The notes under the pieces are model-generated. The model ran no database searches and was not told where the DNA came from. It saw nothing but the letters and a program-made list of their open reading frames with translations. DNA of 64,000 bases from Dermacentor variabilis (taxonomy: Eukaryota > Arthropoda > Arachnida > Ixodida > Ixodidae). The stretch spans positions 188,589,567 through 188,653,566 of the forward strand of contig NC_134569.1 in assembly GCF_050947875.1 (NCBI RefSeq), given 5' to 3'. Below, one piece after another: positions 54,270 to 64,000 of this stretch (position 1 is its first letter; every line of letters starts with the position of its first letter). A program made the position numbers and the translations under genes.

Positions 54270-55126
54270 CAGGGCTGTGTTCAGTTTGCTGCGTTGCTCT
54301 TCATTGTCCACTTGTATGCATACATATCCACGTGTTTTTGTTTCCCCCTTTGAATTCTCTGTGAAATAGAAAAGCAGTTTCTAAGTCAAAATAGCTACAT
54401 CACTGAATAACAGCATGTTAGTGGGGTCATCATGTTGCTTCACAAGTTATCTTTATCACAGAAACAACAAAATTGCCTGCATGATTATATGCATTACAGT
54501 GATGCGAAATAGTATCAAATATTTTGCAGGCCTTTTATCAACATTTTCTGTAGGCTCATAATAGCTGTTACCTTCAGTCAAACTAACAATTCCACAGTAA
54601 ATAGCCAATTATAGGAGCTGCTGAACAGCTCCCCGTTATGTCTCTTGCATCTAGCAACTGGTATGTCACACACAATCATGATCCTCATACAATACTTTTT
54701 TCTTTTGTAGCAGAGAAAGTAGGAAAATTAATTTGAAAGCTGAATGACTTATCTTACACTGTTCAGTCACTGACCTTACAATGCAATAACAGTGCAAGAC
54801 CAGATGTTTTTACACACTGCAAAAGTGCAAACCAGCATTTATAGGCAGACTGCACTACAACACAGATCACCTTTAAGCTCTCCTAGCACATGTAAACATA
54901 GTGGGTAGCAGGTGGCGGCTCTGCTGTAGCACAGCCAATAGTTCCGACAAACAATTACGTCTTGTAACATTTATTCAACTGCCATTTTTGTTTAATGAAC
55001 TAGCAGTTCTGTATCAATATGACAGGAGACTGGACTGATTGAAAACATGTTTTGTGGTCCCTTTTGTACATGTGCGTTGCTGATGTGCGCCAGCTGATGC
55101 TGGCACTTTGTATCACAATATATAAG
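54270..55126. other. Harbinger-2 interior, non-coding
   Basis: AT-rich 3' region of the transposase gene. The polyadenylation region is probably here but the signal is not unique. No further ORF with motifs. Confidence 0.4.
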
Positions 55127-55641
55127 GTTTGTCTGGGAAGTAGTAGCACTGATTTTTTTCCCACCACAACGTGGTGAAGGAGGAAGATGTTATTGCACTG
55201 GTTGGGTGGTGGGGGTCTTAGCTACGGTTGCGCCAGTCGTCTGCAAGCCTTCAGGGAGTGTAGATAGAGCTTAAGCTGAACCACTTTAAAAGTGCATCGT
55301 CATCTGCAGAATGAATCGTCTGTTAGAGCAGCGTTACGTAGTGAAGTTTTGCATCAAACTGCATAACTGTGAGTGAGACCCATTGCATAATGAAGTGCGT
55401 TTGAGTGGCACAATTTGTTTCAGGAGGGATGAGAGCAAGGGGGGGGGGGGGTGTAGCGAGGAAGCTGAAGAGCATTTCAGTTTCTGCGTTCCAGTGAGCC
55501 TTCAGTGATTGGCAAAGTCGCTGAAAATGCTGCGTTGATGCAGACCGGGCATATTTTGCTAAGTATTAAGTCGATGTGTCAAAATTGTGAATACATTTTT
55601 TTTTAGTTCAGTCCTACTACTTTCTGGAGAAGCCCTGCATG
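55127..55641 (+). mobile_element. Internally deleted mariner element
   Basis: The left end is GGTTTGTCTGGGAAGTAGTA and the right end, reverse complemented, contains GGGCTTCTCCAGAAAGTAGT. Both continue into a CACTGA/GACTGA motif and a run of T/A. TA flanks each side. Near 55312 the plus strand starts MNRLLEQRYVVKFCIKL, the first helix-turn-helix of a mariner transposase. The rest of the gene is deleted or scrambled. A 13-base G run sits at about 55440. It lies within Harbinger-2 between its two genes, so it is younger than that element or arrived with it. Confidence 0.65.
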
Positions 55642-55819
55642 TACACAATAGAAAACATCTATTAAGAATGCTTCTGTACTACTAAAGAATTCCAGCATCA
55701 TGCACAACCTGCAGCCCTGAGGCTGTAAGCTGAGCAACAGCTGCATCAGTTTCATTCTTCACTAGGTACAAGGATGAAATGACTAATAGGTCACAACAAA
55801 TGCGGGACGCGACCTCCCG

Positions 55820-58035
55820 TCAATCTTTATTAAAATACTGCTCCAGCAGTCCAACAAGTCTTTCTTGAGCATTTATTTGTCGCTCTCTGAGCACCCGGTC
55901 TTCTTTGGTCGCCGATTCCAATGCCTGCCGAAGCAGGCGTTGCTCGTTAAGGAGGTCCCGCTGAAATTCGCTTGTGCTTGTGAGCTTTCTCTTTCGAGAA
56001 CGACGCTGGTTTTCATTTGTTATTCGACTTCTCTGTGATGGTGCCTCATCTGCTAGTTCTGATGCGGGGACAGCTTCCGATGGCTCCAGCTCCCATTCAT
56101 CCTCGTTTGGCGATTCGTAGCCATGCTCCATGCTACAGATCAACTGAAGGGTGAAAAGAATTGTATCTTAAGCACACATACACAACAGTGAAACTTGATT
56201 TAGTAGCATCCTACTTAGCTCATTAAGGCTGCCTTATCACATCTGATTATCAAAACCATACACTTGTCTTCTATAGGCATTTTTTACATTGTGGATCTAG
56301 TGGTCACGACACCAAAAAACTTCCTGTTGCACACTTTCTGCATCCAGTTTTACCAGAAAGCATGCGATTTGTAGCGCTATACATGAGAAGATGGGGCACT
56401 ACCTCATTATATGCCTGCATGCACATTGCAATGCTTTAGAGGGCATTCTTGTCTGCATATGTAGGTACATTGCTTGATATGTGGCGTTGTTACAGCTTGA
56501 GTGCACATCAGTTCTTTACTGTAATAAAGGTACGACGAGAGCAAGGGAAATTGCTGAAGCATTTTAATTAAGCTTGATGTGTGTAAACAATTCAACAGCA
56601 TCATTAAACTGCACTTGAATCATGCCTTTATATCATGTTGCTTTCCATGCTCTTCTGTCACCTCGTTGTCATTCAGTTTATGTATACAATTTTCATTCTT
56701 CTGAATAAAAAATTTCCGGGAGCACTTGTCCTGCCTCAATTGGCAATTTGTTTTGTTTGCGTTTTCAGCCATACCTATCCGAAGCTGTACTGACTTGTCC
56801 ATTCTTATGCATTTAAAAGCACGTCATGCTGAGTCTGCTTCATGCACTATTATGAGCATGCATTTGTACAGGTTTATCATGACAAACTTGCCTGTTCAAC
56901 TGTGGCATCTGAGTGCGCTGCACTTCTACCAGCGACTGGTCATTCGCTGGCAGCGTTCCAAGAAAGCGATGTATTTCCTTAAAATACATCCATGGCACAG
57001 GTGCAGAGCCTGTTGTGCGTTTCTTTGCCCAACTTCTGGAAAGGTCGGTGAACAGCATAAGTGCTATTGCATGAACTAGGCAAAATCCATAGGCATAGTA
57101 AGCACACTTCATGCAGGAAGAAAATTACAGTATGTGCTTTAGCGCTATACTTTCAAAATAAACAGTGGCCGTGTGCCAGTGACCTCGATTAAGCATGACA
57201 TAACTAGCATTTGCGCAACTCTCAAAGTTAACATGCATGCACGCACTGCTGTTTGAACAATTTTCACTGTCGCTGAGCAGGCCAGCGAATTTTGCACCAT
57301 CCAGTAGACATGGTTAGCTGTCTTGGTAACAGGGAATGAATACTTTAGGGAATTTTATGTTCCATCAAATCACACTACAGTTCACACTACACACTTAACT
57401 TAAATCACACACACTTAAATCACACCACTTAAATCCCACTACACACTTAACTTTACGCTCCCAGCCGTTCCCTTTTTTTTTTTGAAAGACAAGCACAGCA
57501 CATATGGATCTGAAACTGACGCTGCGGTAGTGCTCGTGTGAGGGAATTCAGCTGTTGCGTCTAACGTTTCAATTCGGCGGGCATATCAAGTGCATCTTCA
57601 CCAAATACAAAAAGACAAAGAAATAAAACAATGCAGTCCGCGTTGAATGAACCACGGCCGATCGACGAAAACATGCGCATGAACCCAAACACACATCTCA
57701 CGACATCAGTATACTAGCCTTAAATGACTGGAAATTAAGTGCCAACGCTGTTTCTGCCAATGTGCAGCACATAATATCCAGGCTTACCTGTACATTTGGG
57801 TGAGGTTGTCGATCTTGCTCTGCACCTGTTTCCTTGTCCGGATAATTTCGAGCCTGGCGAGTCCTTGCACAATGCGATCATATACTCTAGCATTCCTCCG
57901 CTCTCCTCTCAGGTGGTCTAGATGCTCTTCCCAAAGACTTATAAGAGCCCATGTCTCCCGTTCGCCCCACGTTGTTCGTGGTTGCGGCGGGGCCGTCTGT
58001 TGGGTTGCCGTTTGCGAGGAGTCGGAGGCGCTCAT
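55820..58035 (-). CDS. Myb/SANT-like partner protein of Harbinger-2, three exons
   Basis: Exon 1 (58035-57789) encodes MSASDSSQTATQQTAPPQPR, TTWGERETWALISLWEEHLD, RIVQGLARLEIIRTRKQVQS and NLTQMY, ending AG|GTAAGC. Exon 2 (about 57043-56931) follows acceptor CTTTCCAG and gives RSWAKKRTTGSAPVPWMYFK, EIHRFLGTLPANDQSL with a GTAGAA donor. Exon 3 (56155-55820, acceptor CCTTCAG) encodes LICSMEHGYESPNEDEWELE, a basic RRSRKRKLTS patch and a C-terminal helix ending VGLLEQYFNKD. The phases agree at both joins. The tri-helical Myb/SANT (trihelix-type) domain spans exons 1-2. By family precedent it recruits the transposase to its termini. A decayed paralogue is at 32221-33611. Confidence 0.85.
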
Positions 58036-58959
58036 TCCTTGTGGCTAGGCAGCGGTTGGTGGGCGTAAACGAGGTAAAATACAGAACTACTAAACAAAAG
58101 TGACGAGGGAAGACGCGCAGAAAAAAGCCGAGGAGACTTGAAATGCCTAGCTGCCGCTCGCCAAAGAAACAAATCGCACGTGGCACCCGTGTTGCCCGTG
58201 TTTGTGTCGATCATGTCGATGTTGCTGCTGACGACAGGCCGTGCCGGCGCTGCTGTACCGGCGGCTTCATGATGGAGATTGCGGGTGTCCCGAAAGTGTT
58301 TAGTACCTTAGTATTAGTATTTCGTACTTATAAGCTTGTTCTGAAGACGTAAAAATTGAACTTCCATATTTTTGGATATCTTTTTTTTCTGCTGTCGGAC
58401 GCCCTCTAGGTTCGAGAGTATTCCCTTGAGGTTTCAAAGGACGAACGCGCACTCCTTCGAGTCAAAGCTCCCTTCCAGTAGGGCTCCTTTGCTGTGCCCG
58501 TGTGACAGCGCGCATTCTCCCTTGAAGTAAAGGATCTTTGGTTCAAAGGACTTTGAAAGTGCCCGTGTGACTGGGGTATTAGCAAGGCAATATCAGCGAA
58601 TTGCAAGTTACTAAGGTATTCTCCATTAACTCTCATCCCCAATTCTTCCCAATCCAGGTCCCTGAATACCTCCTGTAAACACGCTGTGAATAGCATTGGA
58701 GAGGTTGTATCTCCCTGCCTAATGCCTTTCTTTATTGGGATTTTGTTGCTTCCTTTATGGAGGACTACGGTGGCTGTGGAGCCACTATAGATATCTCAGT
58801 ATTTTTACATACGGCTCATCCACACGCTGATTCCGTAAAGCTTCCATGACTGCTGAGGTTTCAGCTGAATCAAACGCTTTCTCGTAATCAATGATAGCTA
58901 TATATAAGGGTTGGTTATATTCTGCACATTTCTCTATCACCTGATTGATAGTGTGACGT

Positions 58960-59094
58960 CACTCTACTAACCTTTTAAAGCTAACACGCCGAGGATGACA
59001 AGGCCACCTTTGACGAAGATAGGTCGACCTTTTGAAATGTTGGCCAGCCTTTCTGAGACACTTATCCTTGTTCATAACCTATATACCACAGTTT
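58960..59094. other. Unidentified segment between two RTE copies
   Basis: On the minus strand one frame reads GRPIFVKGGLVILGVLALK, possibly a retroelement fragment. It has no clear ends. It starts with ACGTCACTCTACTAACC next to the truncated LINE copy. Confidence 0.3.
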
Positions 59095-59663
59095 CATTTC
59101 TTTAGGTATTATCCTACTTGCGTAGAATTAAGGTGGCTGTGGATTCTCTAGATATTTTCCATGGTATCTATGTAAGCCGTCTGTACTCCTTGATTATGCA
59201 ATGCCTCTATGACTGCTGGTATCTCTACTGAATCAGATGCTTTTTTGTAATCTACGAAAGCCATATAGAGGGGCTTATTATACTCTGCGGATTTCTCGAG
59301 AACCTGATTAGTGACATGGATGTGATCCATTGTAGAGAATCCCTTCCTGAAGCCTGCCTGTTCCCTTTGTTGACTAAAGTCCAGTGTTGCCCTTATCCTA
59401 TCGAATAATATTTTGGTAAATATTTTATATAATACTGGGAGTAAGTTAATAGACCTATAATTTTTCAATTCTTTAATGTCTCCCTTTTTGTGGATTAGTA
59501 TGTTTCCATTCTTCCAGCTTTCTGGGACCCCTGCAGTAGATAGACATTTCGTATAAAGAACCACCAGTTTTTCAAGAATTATGTCTCCTCCATGTTTCAT
59601 TAAGTCGACTGTTATTTCATCTTCTCCTGCCACTTTTCCCCGTTTCATGTCTTGCAAGGCCCT
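59095..59663 (-). mobile_element. Second RTE-like LINE fragment
   Basis: The minus-strand open frame (stop near 59148) reads MQDMKRGKVAGEDEITVDLM, KCLSTAGVPESWKNGNILIH, RSINLLPVLYKIFTKILFDR, FRKGFSTMDHIHVTNQVLEK and YNKPLYMAFVDYKKASDSVE. These are reverse transcriptase blocks 0 to A of the same family as 49131-58955, overlapping it by about 200 bp of homologous but diverged sequence. It is truncated at both ends. Its 5' end abuts the terminal exon at 59664. The catalytic Asp of block A is retained (AFVDYKKA). Confidence 0.8.
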
Positions 59664-62625
59664 CTACTTATGGTGTAATGGGCACCAAGAATGCAGAGGG
59701 GGAGGAGAGGGACAACCTAGGTTATTCATTACTACTGCCCCCCCCCCCAGATGAAGATACCTGTGCAACATATACCGCATGTACCTGTGCTTTTCTTCCA
59801 AAGTAACCTTCCTTTCGTCGTACTCCAGCCTACGTTGTGCAAGGGTCAGTTCATCTTTTCGGATAGAAAATTCATGTTCCTCCTGCCTGGCCAGGAGCTC
59901 CAAGCCAAGCTCTTGTAATGCTCTGATTCCTGTGGAGGTGACAAAAGAAAACGGTTGCTGAGGTTCCAAGCAGCATGAAGATGGTCAAAACTGTACGGAT
60001 GCCCCATGTTAACCCTTTAACCCTTAATCCCAAGCTGTACATGGGAAGCATGGGAGGTTGTATCAATATCGCTAATGACAAGTCAAACTTGTTCAGCTCG
60101 ATGTTGTGCTGCTCCCGTTGCCATAGACGAGTTACAATCAGCATTGAAGGGTTTCTTTTTTTTTTTGTTATAACCAGAAATGGATCAAGTAACACATTTT
60201 CAGAGTGAGCATATTTAGCAACCTTTTCATTTCTTTAGGGACGCATTTACCTATGCAGCAACTGGCAACTTTTTAGCACCACTGAAGTGCCCAGATAATG
60301 GCATTCTGCCATGCGGACACCAACAAAACGATGTATATGCAAAAATAAGCTTTGGAATACGTTTTTCAAGTTCGCTTGTGGCTACTCTCTTAAAACGCCA
60401 AGCCAACTTCCGCCTCACTGATGGCTCCGGCTCTCCTGCGTCACATGTCGCAGAAAGCAGTTCATGTTGGCCAGTCTTCTATCTCGTTTAGGGGTCTGTT
60501 CATATGCCTCTCACATTCTTCCACCGTGGGCAGAACAATTATCCACTGAGAAACAAGTTTCTTCAAAGATGTGAGAAAGCTGACAATGCAGCCCAGTAGT
60601 CAGAAGTCTTTCACAGGTACCTGAACATTTCAAATAAGTGCCGTTTCATTGCACAAAGTATCTATCAAGCTTTATAGAATTTTCTCGTAGGCAGTGGCTT
60701 GACAAGCTTCTATTAAACAGTACTTTACGTTCTAAATTCTCCTATGATCCCATGGCCTGTTTATGATTGTGTTCTCGTACTTTTATAACCTTGTAGTCTG
60801 GCAGTGTTTCGCAATTTTATTACCTTTTTTTCGTTCCCTAGCTAGAATTCTGGGATAGCCGGCCCTTTCTGTGGTGAGACTTCCCTTGATTCATAGCTAT
60901 GAAGAAGCAGTGCACTACATCAACAGTAAAAAAATGCAGTATGACCATCCTCTGACTGAAGATATCTTATAAAGAATGATGCATCAGAAATCATGCCATA
61001 TGTGAAAAAAAAAAATGCATGTAGCACTATTTATAGACTGATGAGTAGTAACACAGCAAATTGTTGTTCTGGCCTCGTGCAGTTCCTGAAATGCACTGTC
61101 ACTTGCGTTAAGGTTGCTTCACTTGCTGCTCAGGTGTTATGTTACCATCATCTGAGGCATCTTCCACTGGCCTGGTGTCCGGAGGTACAGGAGAATTTGG
61201 CATATGGCATTCATATACTGGAGACTGTGACTCCACAGTATAGATGCCACAGAACAACTCTGAAGCTGGCGACTCGATTTCTACAGAAGCAAAGCAGTAA
61301 AAGAAATCACTGGCAATGTAATGACAGATTATGCATTCTGATCTGCTAAAAAAAAAATAAAAGCTGTGCAATACCACACTTTTTTGATGTAGTAAAATGT
61401 GGTGTAGAAATTATTATTACTATCTTGCTGTACTGTGTAGTTTGTCCTCCTTTTGATGTTATGGAAGCAGTTGATGCAGTACGCTTGAGACTAGAGCGAT
61501 CACCTGTTCTTTCACATGAACACCAACATGCACGCAAAACAGCAGCATCTAAAAAATAGTTGTGTTGGCTGTTCAACGTGAGCTTCTTCTATAGAGAAGT
61601 TCCAGAAGATGGCACAGCAGCAATATTTCATCCAGGCTTTCTGTTCTTTCAATGTGCTGTATTGTGTGGTTGCCAAGATACTCACTGAAATAATGTATCA
61701 ATAACTGTAGGGCTACACACACACATAAAACCTGCTTGACGATTACACTTACGAACCGGTAACATGTCTTTATGTCATACATAAGCTTGTCCAAGTTTGT
61801 GCCTGCTTTACCATGTACTGCAATATGCTACCCACTACATTTGCGTTCACGAACGTGTCAAAATTACGACCTTCTGCATGCGTCAAGCAAATGCGACACG
61901 AAGCAATGACCTCTTGTACTGCACTTTTCAATAAATGCCTCACGATCCATATCAGCAGTGCAAGCTACGTTGTCCTGCCTTCGCGAATAATATACGCTGG
62001 AAGACTATGTATGCACTAATCGGCAGATGAACCTGTTTACGCTCGAGAATTACCATTCAACTCTGTCTACGGCATGGCTGGACTGCGATATGAGGGTCTT
62101 GGCAGCAGCTGACGATGCCTGCTGCCGTTGCACCCCCGCAGCCGCTTTTCGTTTTCTGGGTTTTATTTTCATGATACAATTGAACTCCCGCGCCAAGTCA
62201 GACACTTCTTGTAGCAGCCGCTGCAGCTCGTACTGCTCCTCGGTGTCGGACCTTAAAACAAACAGTAGGCCGAGCGTGTGAACGATTGTACGGGTTTTTT
62301 TCTGCTAGAGGCGACGCAGAATCAACAGCAATCTACGCACAAATAAGAACAGTCACTTCCGCAGGTTCTCTCAGTCATCCTGCCTAAAGTAGCCGACCAG
62401 TAGCTCCACGCGATCTTTGATCGCACGAAGCGTGACCTCCCTGCACAGCGCCGCGGTCACGTTGGTCAGAAGAGTTTCCCACGTGTCAGGGTTTTGAAAC
62501 GGGTTTATGGCCACAAGCTCCCGAAGTAGATCTTCATGTCTCCTAAAGTGTATTCTAGGTCTGCGCTTTACACATCGCGATTCAAACGAGCTCGTTGGCG
62601 GGCCAGCAGCACTGGGGGCAGCCAT
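59664..62625 (-). pseudogene. SANT-like multi-exon gene with in-frame stop
   Basis: Exon 1 (62625-62357) encodes MAAPSAAGPPTSSFES, RRPRIHFRRHEDLLRELVAI, WETLLTNVTAALCREVTLRA and VELLVGYFRQDD, then TGA at 62371-62373, then ENLR and a GTGACT donor. Exon 2 (62251-62054), in phase, continues KSDTEEQYELQRLLQEVSDL, AREFNCIMKIKPRKRKAAAG and ends at GTAATT. A candidate terminal exon (59934-59664, acceptor CTCCACAG) encodes GIRALQELGLELLARQEEHE, a long charged helix. Middle exons may be at 61640-61570 and 61280-61165. I recognise the family as a common unnamed tick protein (Myb/SANT-like N-terminus, coiled-coil C-terminus). The TGA makes a pseudogene likely, unless it is an error. Confidence 0.5.
60210..61100. 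other. Putative intron; nothing recognised
   Basis: Lies between the candidate terminal and middle exons of the SANT-like gene. No ORF with motifs. Confidence 0.35.
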
Positions 62626-62756
62626 TTTGCTATGACTACTGTATTTTGCTATTTTCCATGATTGGCATGGCATCAGTACAACTGCCTTTTGTAATAGTGA
62701 GGAGGAAGAAAAAATACAGTAACTTAAGCCCCTTTTTTGCTTTCATGTCTCTTAGG

Positions 62757-63152
62757 TATCCTGCGGAAAAGCAAAACGTAGGAGAAGCTGGAGAAGCTAG
62801 TGCAAGGGCACAATTACTGGCTCTACGGGGACCCTGCTTACCCATTGAGAACACTGTTGCTAAAGTCCTGTGGTGGAGTGAGGATAACTGCACGTCAAGA
62901 AGCCTTTAATAGGGAAATGAGCAAAGTAAGGCTTTGGGAAGATCGCAGGGCTGTTTGCGTTTCTCTATTTCAGAAAAAAATCAAATGCTCCATCGGCAAA
63001 ACTTGCCCTGCACGTACAGGGTTAGTGCAATTCTCGCAAACTGCAACACATGTATGTATGGCTCTCAAGTGTCACAGTACTTTGGGCCTGAGCCACCGAG
63101 CTTGGAAACATATCTTTGTCCACGGCACCACTACATACCGCTTAGCACATAA
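62757..63152 (+). pseudogene. HARBI1-like transposase, 3' exons
   Basis: After an acceptor-like CTCTTAG the plus strand encodes a segment with QGHNYWLYGDPAYPLRTLLL, ITARQEAFNREMSK and a GTAAGG donor (62926). This is the second-Asp region (YGDPAYP) of a DDE_Tnp_4 nuclease. The next frame (62960-63152) gives ISEKNQMLHRQNLPCTYRVS, LANCNTCMYGSQVSQYFGPE, the C-terminal part found in HARBI1-like proteins of this subtype. An in-frame stop early in the first exon and lack of upstream exons suggest a fragment. This subtype differs from Harbinger-1 and -2 in the window. Confidence 0.6.
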
Positions 63153-63170
63153 AATCAATAGCATGTAACT

Positions 63171-63375
63171 TGATTGGTTTGGTTTGTGTGATTTAACATC
63201 CCAAAGCGACTCAGGCTATGAGGGATGTCGTAATTAATGTGCACTGAGATCGCACAGAACACTGGCCTCTAGCATCTCGCCTCCATTGAAATGTGATCGC
63301 CACGTCCGGGATCAAACCAGCGTTTTTCGGGTCAGCAGCCAAGCACCACAGCCACTGAGCCTTCGCGGCGGCCAC
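63171..63375 (-). mobile_element. tRNA-derived SINE, Ruka-like, diverged
   Basis: On the minus strand the head is CGCGAAGGCTCAGTGGCTGTGGTGC-like, with B-box-like GGTTTGATCCCGGACG, the body ATCACATTTCAATGGAGGCGA and a 3' part ending TCGCTTTGGGATGTTAAATC. It has the same order of modules as 13850-14092 but is more diverged. Confidence 0.75.
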
Positions 63376-63770
63376 ATTGAACTTGATTTCAATTCACAAC
63401 AACAAAAGTTGCTCTGAAAATGTTGCTTCTTTTATTGCATTGTTACGAAACACACGCCAAACTTTCAAGTTTTTTTTTATTGAGTACTTGAAGCAGTCAT
63501 AATAAACATTACAAAATAGTTGAGCGAATTGAGTCTGTTTTCTTTGAGGAATGAGCATGAAAAAAGTGGCTCTTACAAAAAAACATATGGCAAGTTGAAA
63601 ACAGCCTTCACCCATGTGATTTACCCAATACCATCCTCACTGACAAAGCAATCGTGACTGACAGCAAGCTATGTCAAGCTGTTTAGGTATGTTTAGGATA
63701 TTAACTGCACGTCTCTGTCCTCTAGTACTCCATTAAATTGACATGTGCATGTATGATTACAAGAAATTAT

Positions 63771-64000
63771 TTAGATAGCATTCAGCCCAGTAATTCTGTC
63801 GTTCAAAATATTCTCAATGCGCTCGAACAGCTGATTGTGTTGTTCTTTCAAAGTTTGAATTTGCAACCCATGCTTCTCCTCCTCCAGGGCAACTTTCCTT
63901 TCTTCCCATGCCAGCTTTTTCTCGTCCAGTTCCTGTTCTTGTTTCTGTATTGCGATCTGCTCCTTCTTCAACCTAAATTCATAATCTTCACGTCGGGCCC
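63771..64000 (-). CDS. 3' exon of a coiled-coil protein, continues past window edge
   Basis: The minus strand is open from the window edge to a stop at 63771: REDYEFRLKKEQIAIQKQEQ, ELDEKKLAWEERKVALEEEK, then LKEQHNQLFERIENILNDRI. It is a long charged helix with heptad character and a closing LNAI. The same style of C-terminal exon is seen at 59664-59934, so it is probably the 3' end of another Myb/SANT-like protein whose DNA-binding exons lie outside the window. No domain name can be given with certainty. Confidence 0.55.
   Translation of the reverse strand, partial: ARREDYEFRLKKEQIAIQKQEQELDEKKLAWEERKVALEEEKHGLQIQTLKEQHNQLFERIENILNDRITGLNAI

Larger units (their letters stand above)
52283..58578 (+). 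mobile_element. Complete PIF/Harbinger element (Harbinger-2)
   Basis: Perfect 35-bp inverted termini ACCCCAGTCACACGGGCACT... are found at 52284 and, reversed, at 58577. The match extends outward through TA. The flanking 3-bp target is TAA on the left (52280-52282) and TTA on the right (58579-58581), consistent with the family's TWA preference with one substitution. Inside are two convergent, spliced genes: the transposase (plus strand, 52729-54267) and a Myb/SANT-like protein (minus strand, 58035-55820). An internally deleted mariner lies between them. Both genes are open throughout, so the element could be autonomous. It interrupts the RTE-like LINE at LL|SNS. Confidence 0.92.
49131..58955 (-). 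mobile_element. RTE-like LINE split by Tigger-8 and Harbinger-2
   Basis: Three collinear minus-strand pieces. 58955-58582 encodes NQVIEKCAEYNQPLYIAIID, YEKAFDSAETSAVMEALRNQ, IKKGIRQGDTTSPMLFTACL and LQFADIALL. 52279-51980 continues SNSGDQLQCMLTGLERESRR, LIFNSLG-like and GYIYLGQVVTADSDHETEIE. 49572-49131 ends with LTYGAETWRLTKRVLHKLRT, AWAGHVMRREDNRWSLRVTD, RGRQKVRWADEIKKFAGTTW and a (GAT)n tail. This is the reverse transcriptase and C-terminal region of an RTE-type LINE; the endonuclease is missing. The FADD box has lost one Asp. The joins across the inserts match the LINE sequence. Confidence 0.78.

Overview
This is eukaryotic, chelicerate-type DNA, most likely from an ixodid tick. The reasons are split genes with ordinary GT/AG introns, three copies of a tRNA-derived SINE that resembles the Ruka family of ticks, and a repeat mix (Tigger/pogo, PIF/Harbinger, ISL2EU, piggyBac, Mutator-like, RTE and CR1-like LINEs, Penelope, BEL/Pao) typical of large tick genomes. 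I see no bacterial genes, CRISPR arrays, rRNA genes or stand-alone tRNA genes. Species-level identity is inference.

Layout. 1-1.0 kb: hAT and BEL/Pao remnants. 1.9-9.5 kb: a three-exon MADF-BESS gene on the minus strand. One Tigger element (1913-4205) sits exactly in its stop codon. Its 3.6 kb second intron holds a Penelope fragment, a second Tigger (5741-8004) with an intact transposase, and a long palindrome. 9.8-13.5 kb: a LINE fragment split by a third Tigger. 13.8-16.2 kb: a SINE and a Mutator-like remnant. 17.0-25.0 kb: a nest in which an outer Tigger contains a piggyBac and a second Tigger, and the second Tigger contains a third. Removing the inserts restores the outer reading frame. 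25-35 kb: a RNase H-bearing LINE end, a SINE, an internally deleted Tigger, a decayed Harbinger (transposase plus Myb/SANT-like partner) and a Mutator-like 3' end. 35.6-45.3 kb: a DUF4806-type gene end, a Tnp2-like transposase domain, a SWIM zinc finger plus YqaJ-type nuclease gene, a Mutator-like pseudogene, a CR1/L2-like LINE and a second SWIM/YqaJ fragment. 47.0-49.1 kb: a THAP plus DDE_Tnp_4 (ISL2EU-like) pseudogene. 49.1-59.7 kb: an RTE-like LINE cut by an eighth Tigger and by a 6.3 kb, apparently complete PIF/Harbinger element (52283-58578). That element has 35 bp perfect terminal repeats, an intact spliced transposase and an intact spliced Myb/SANT-like gene. 59.7-64 kb: a SANT-like multi-exon gene with an in-frame stop, a HARBI1-like 3' end, a SINE and the 3' exon of another coiled-coil protein.

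The window is mainly an archive of transposition. The best candidates for functional genes are the MADF-BESS gene, the Tigger-2 transposase (about 504 aa, open throughout), and the Harbinger-2 pair, whose two proteins by family precedent act together (nuclease plus DNA-binding partner). The SWIM-YqaJ nuclease beside a Tnp2-like transposase is the least understood combination here.
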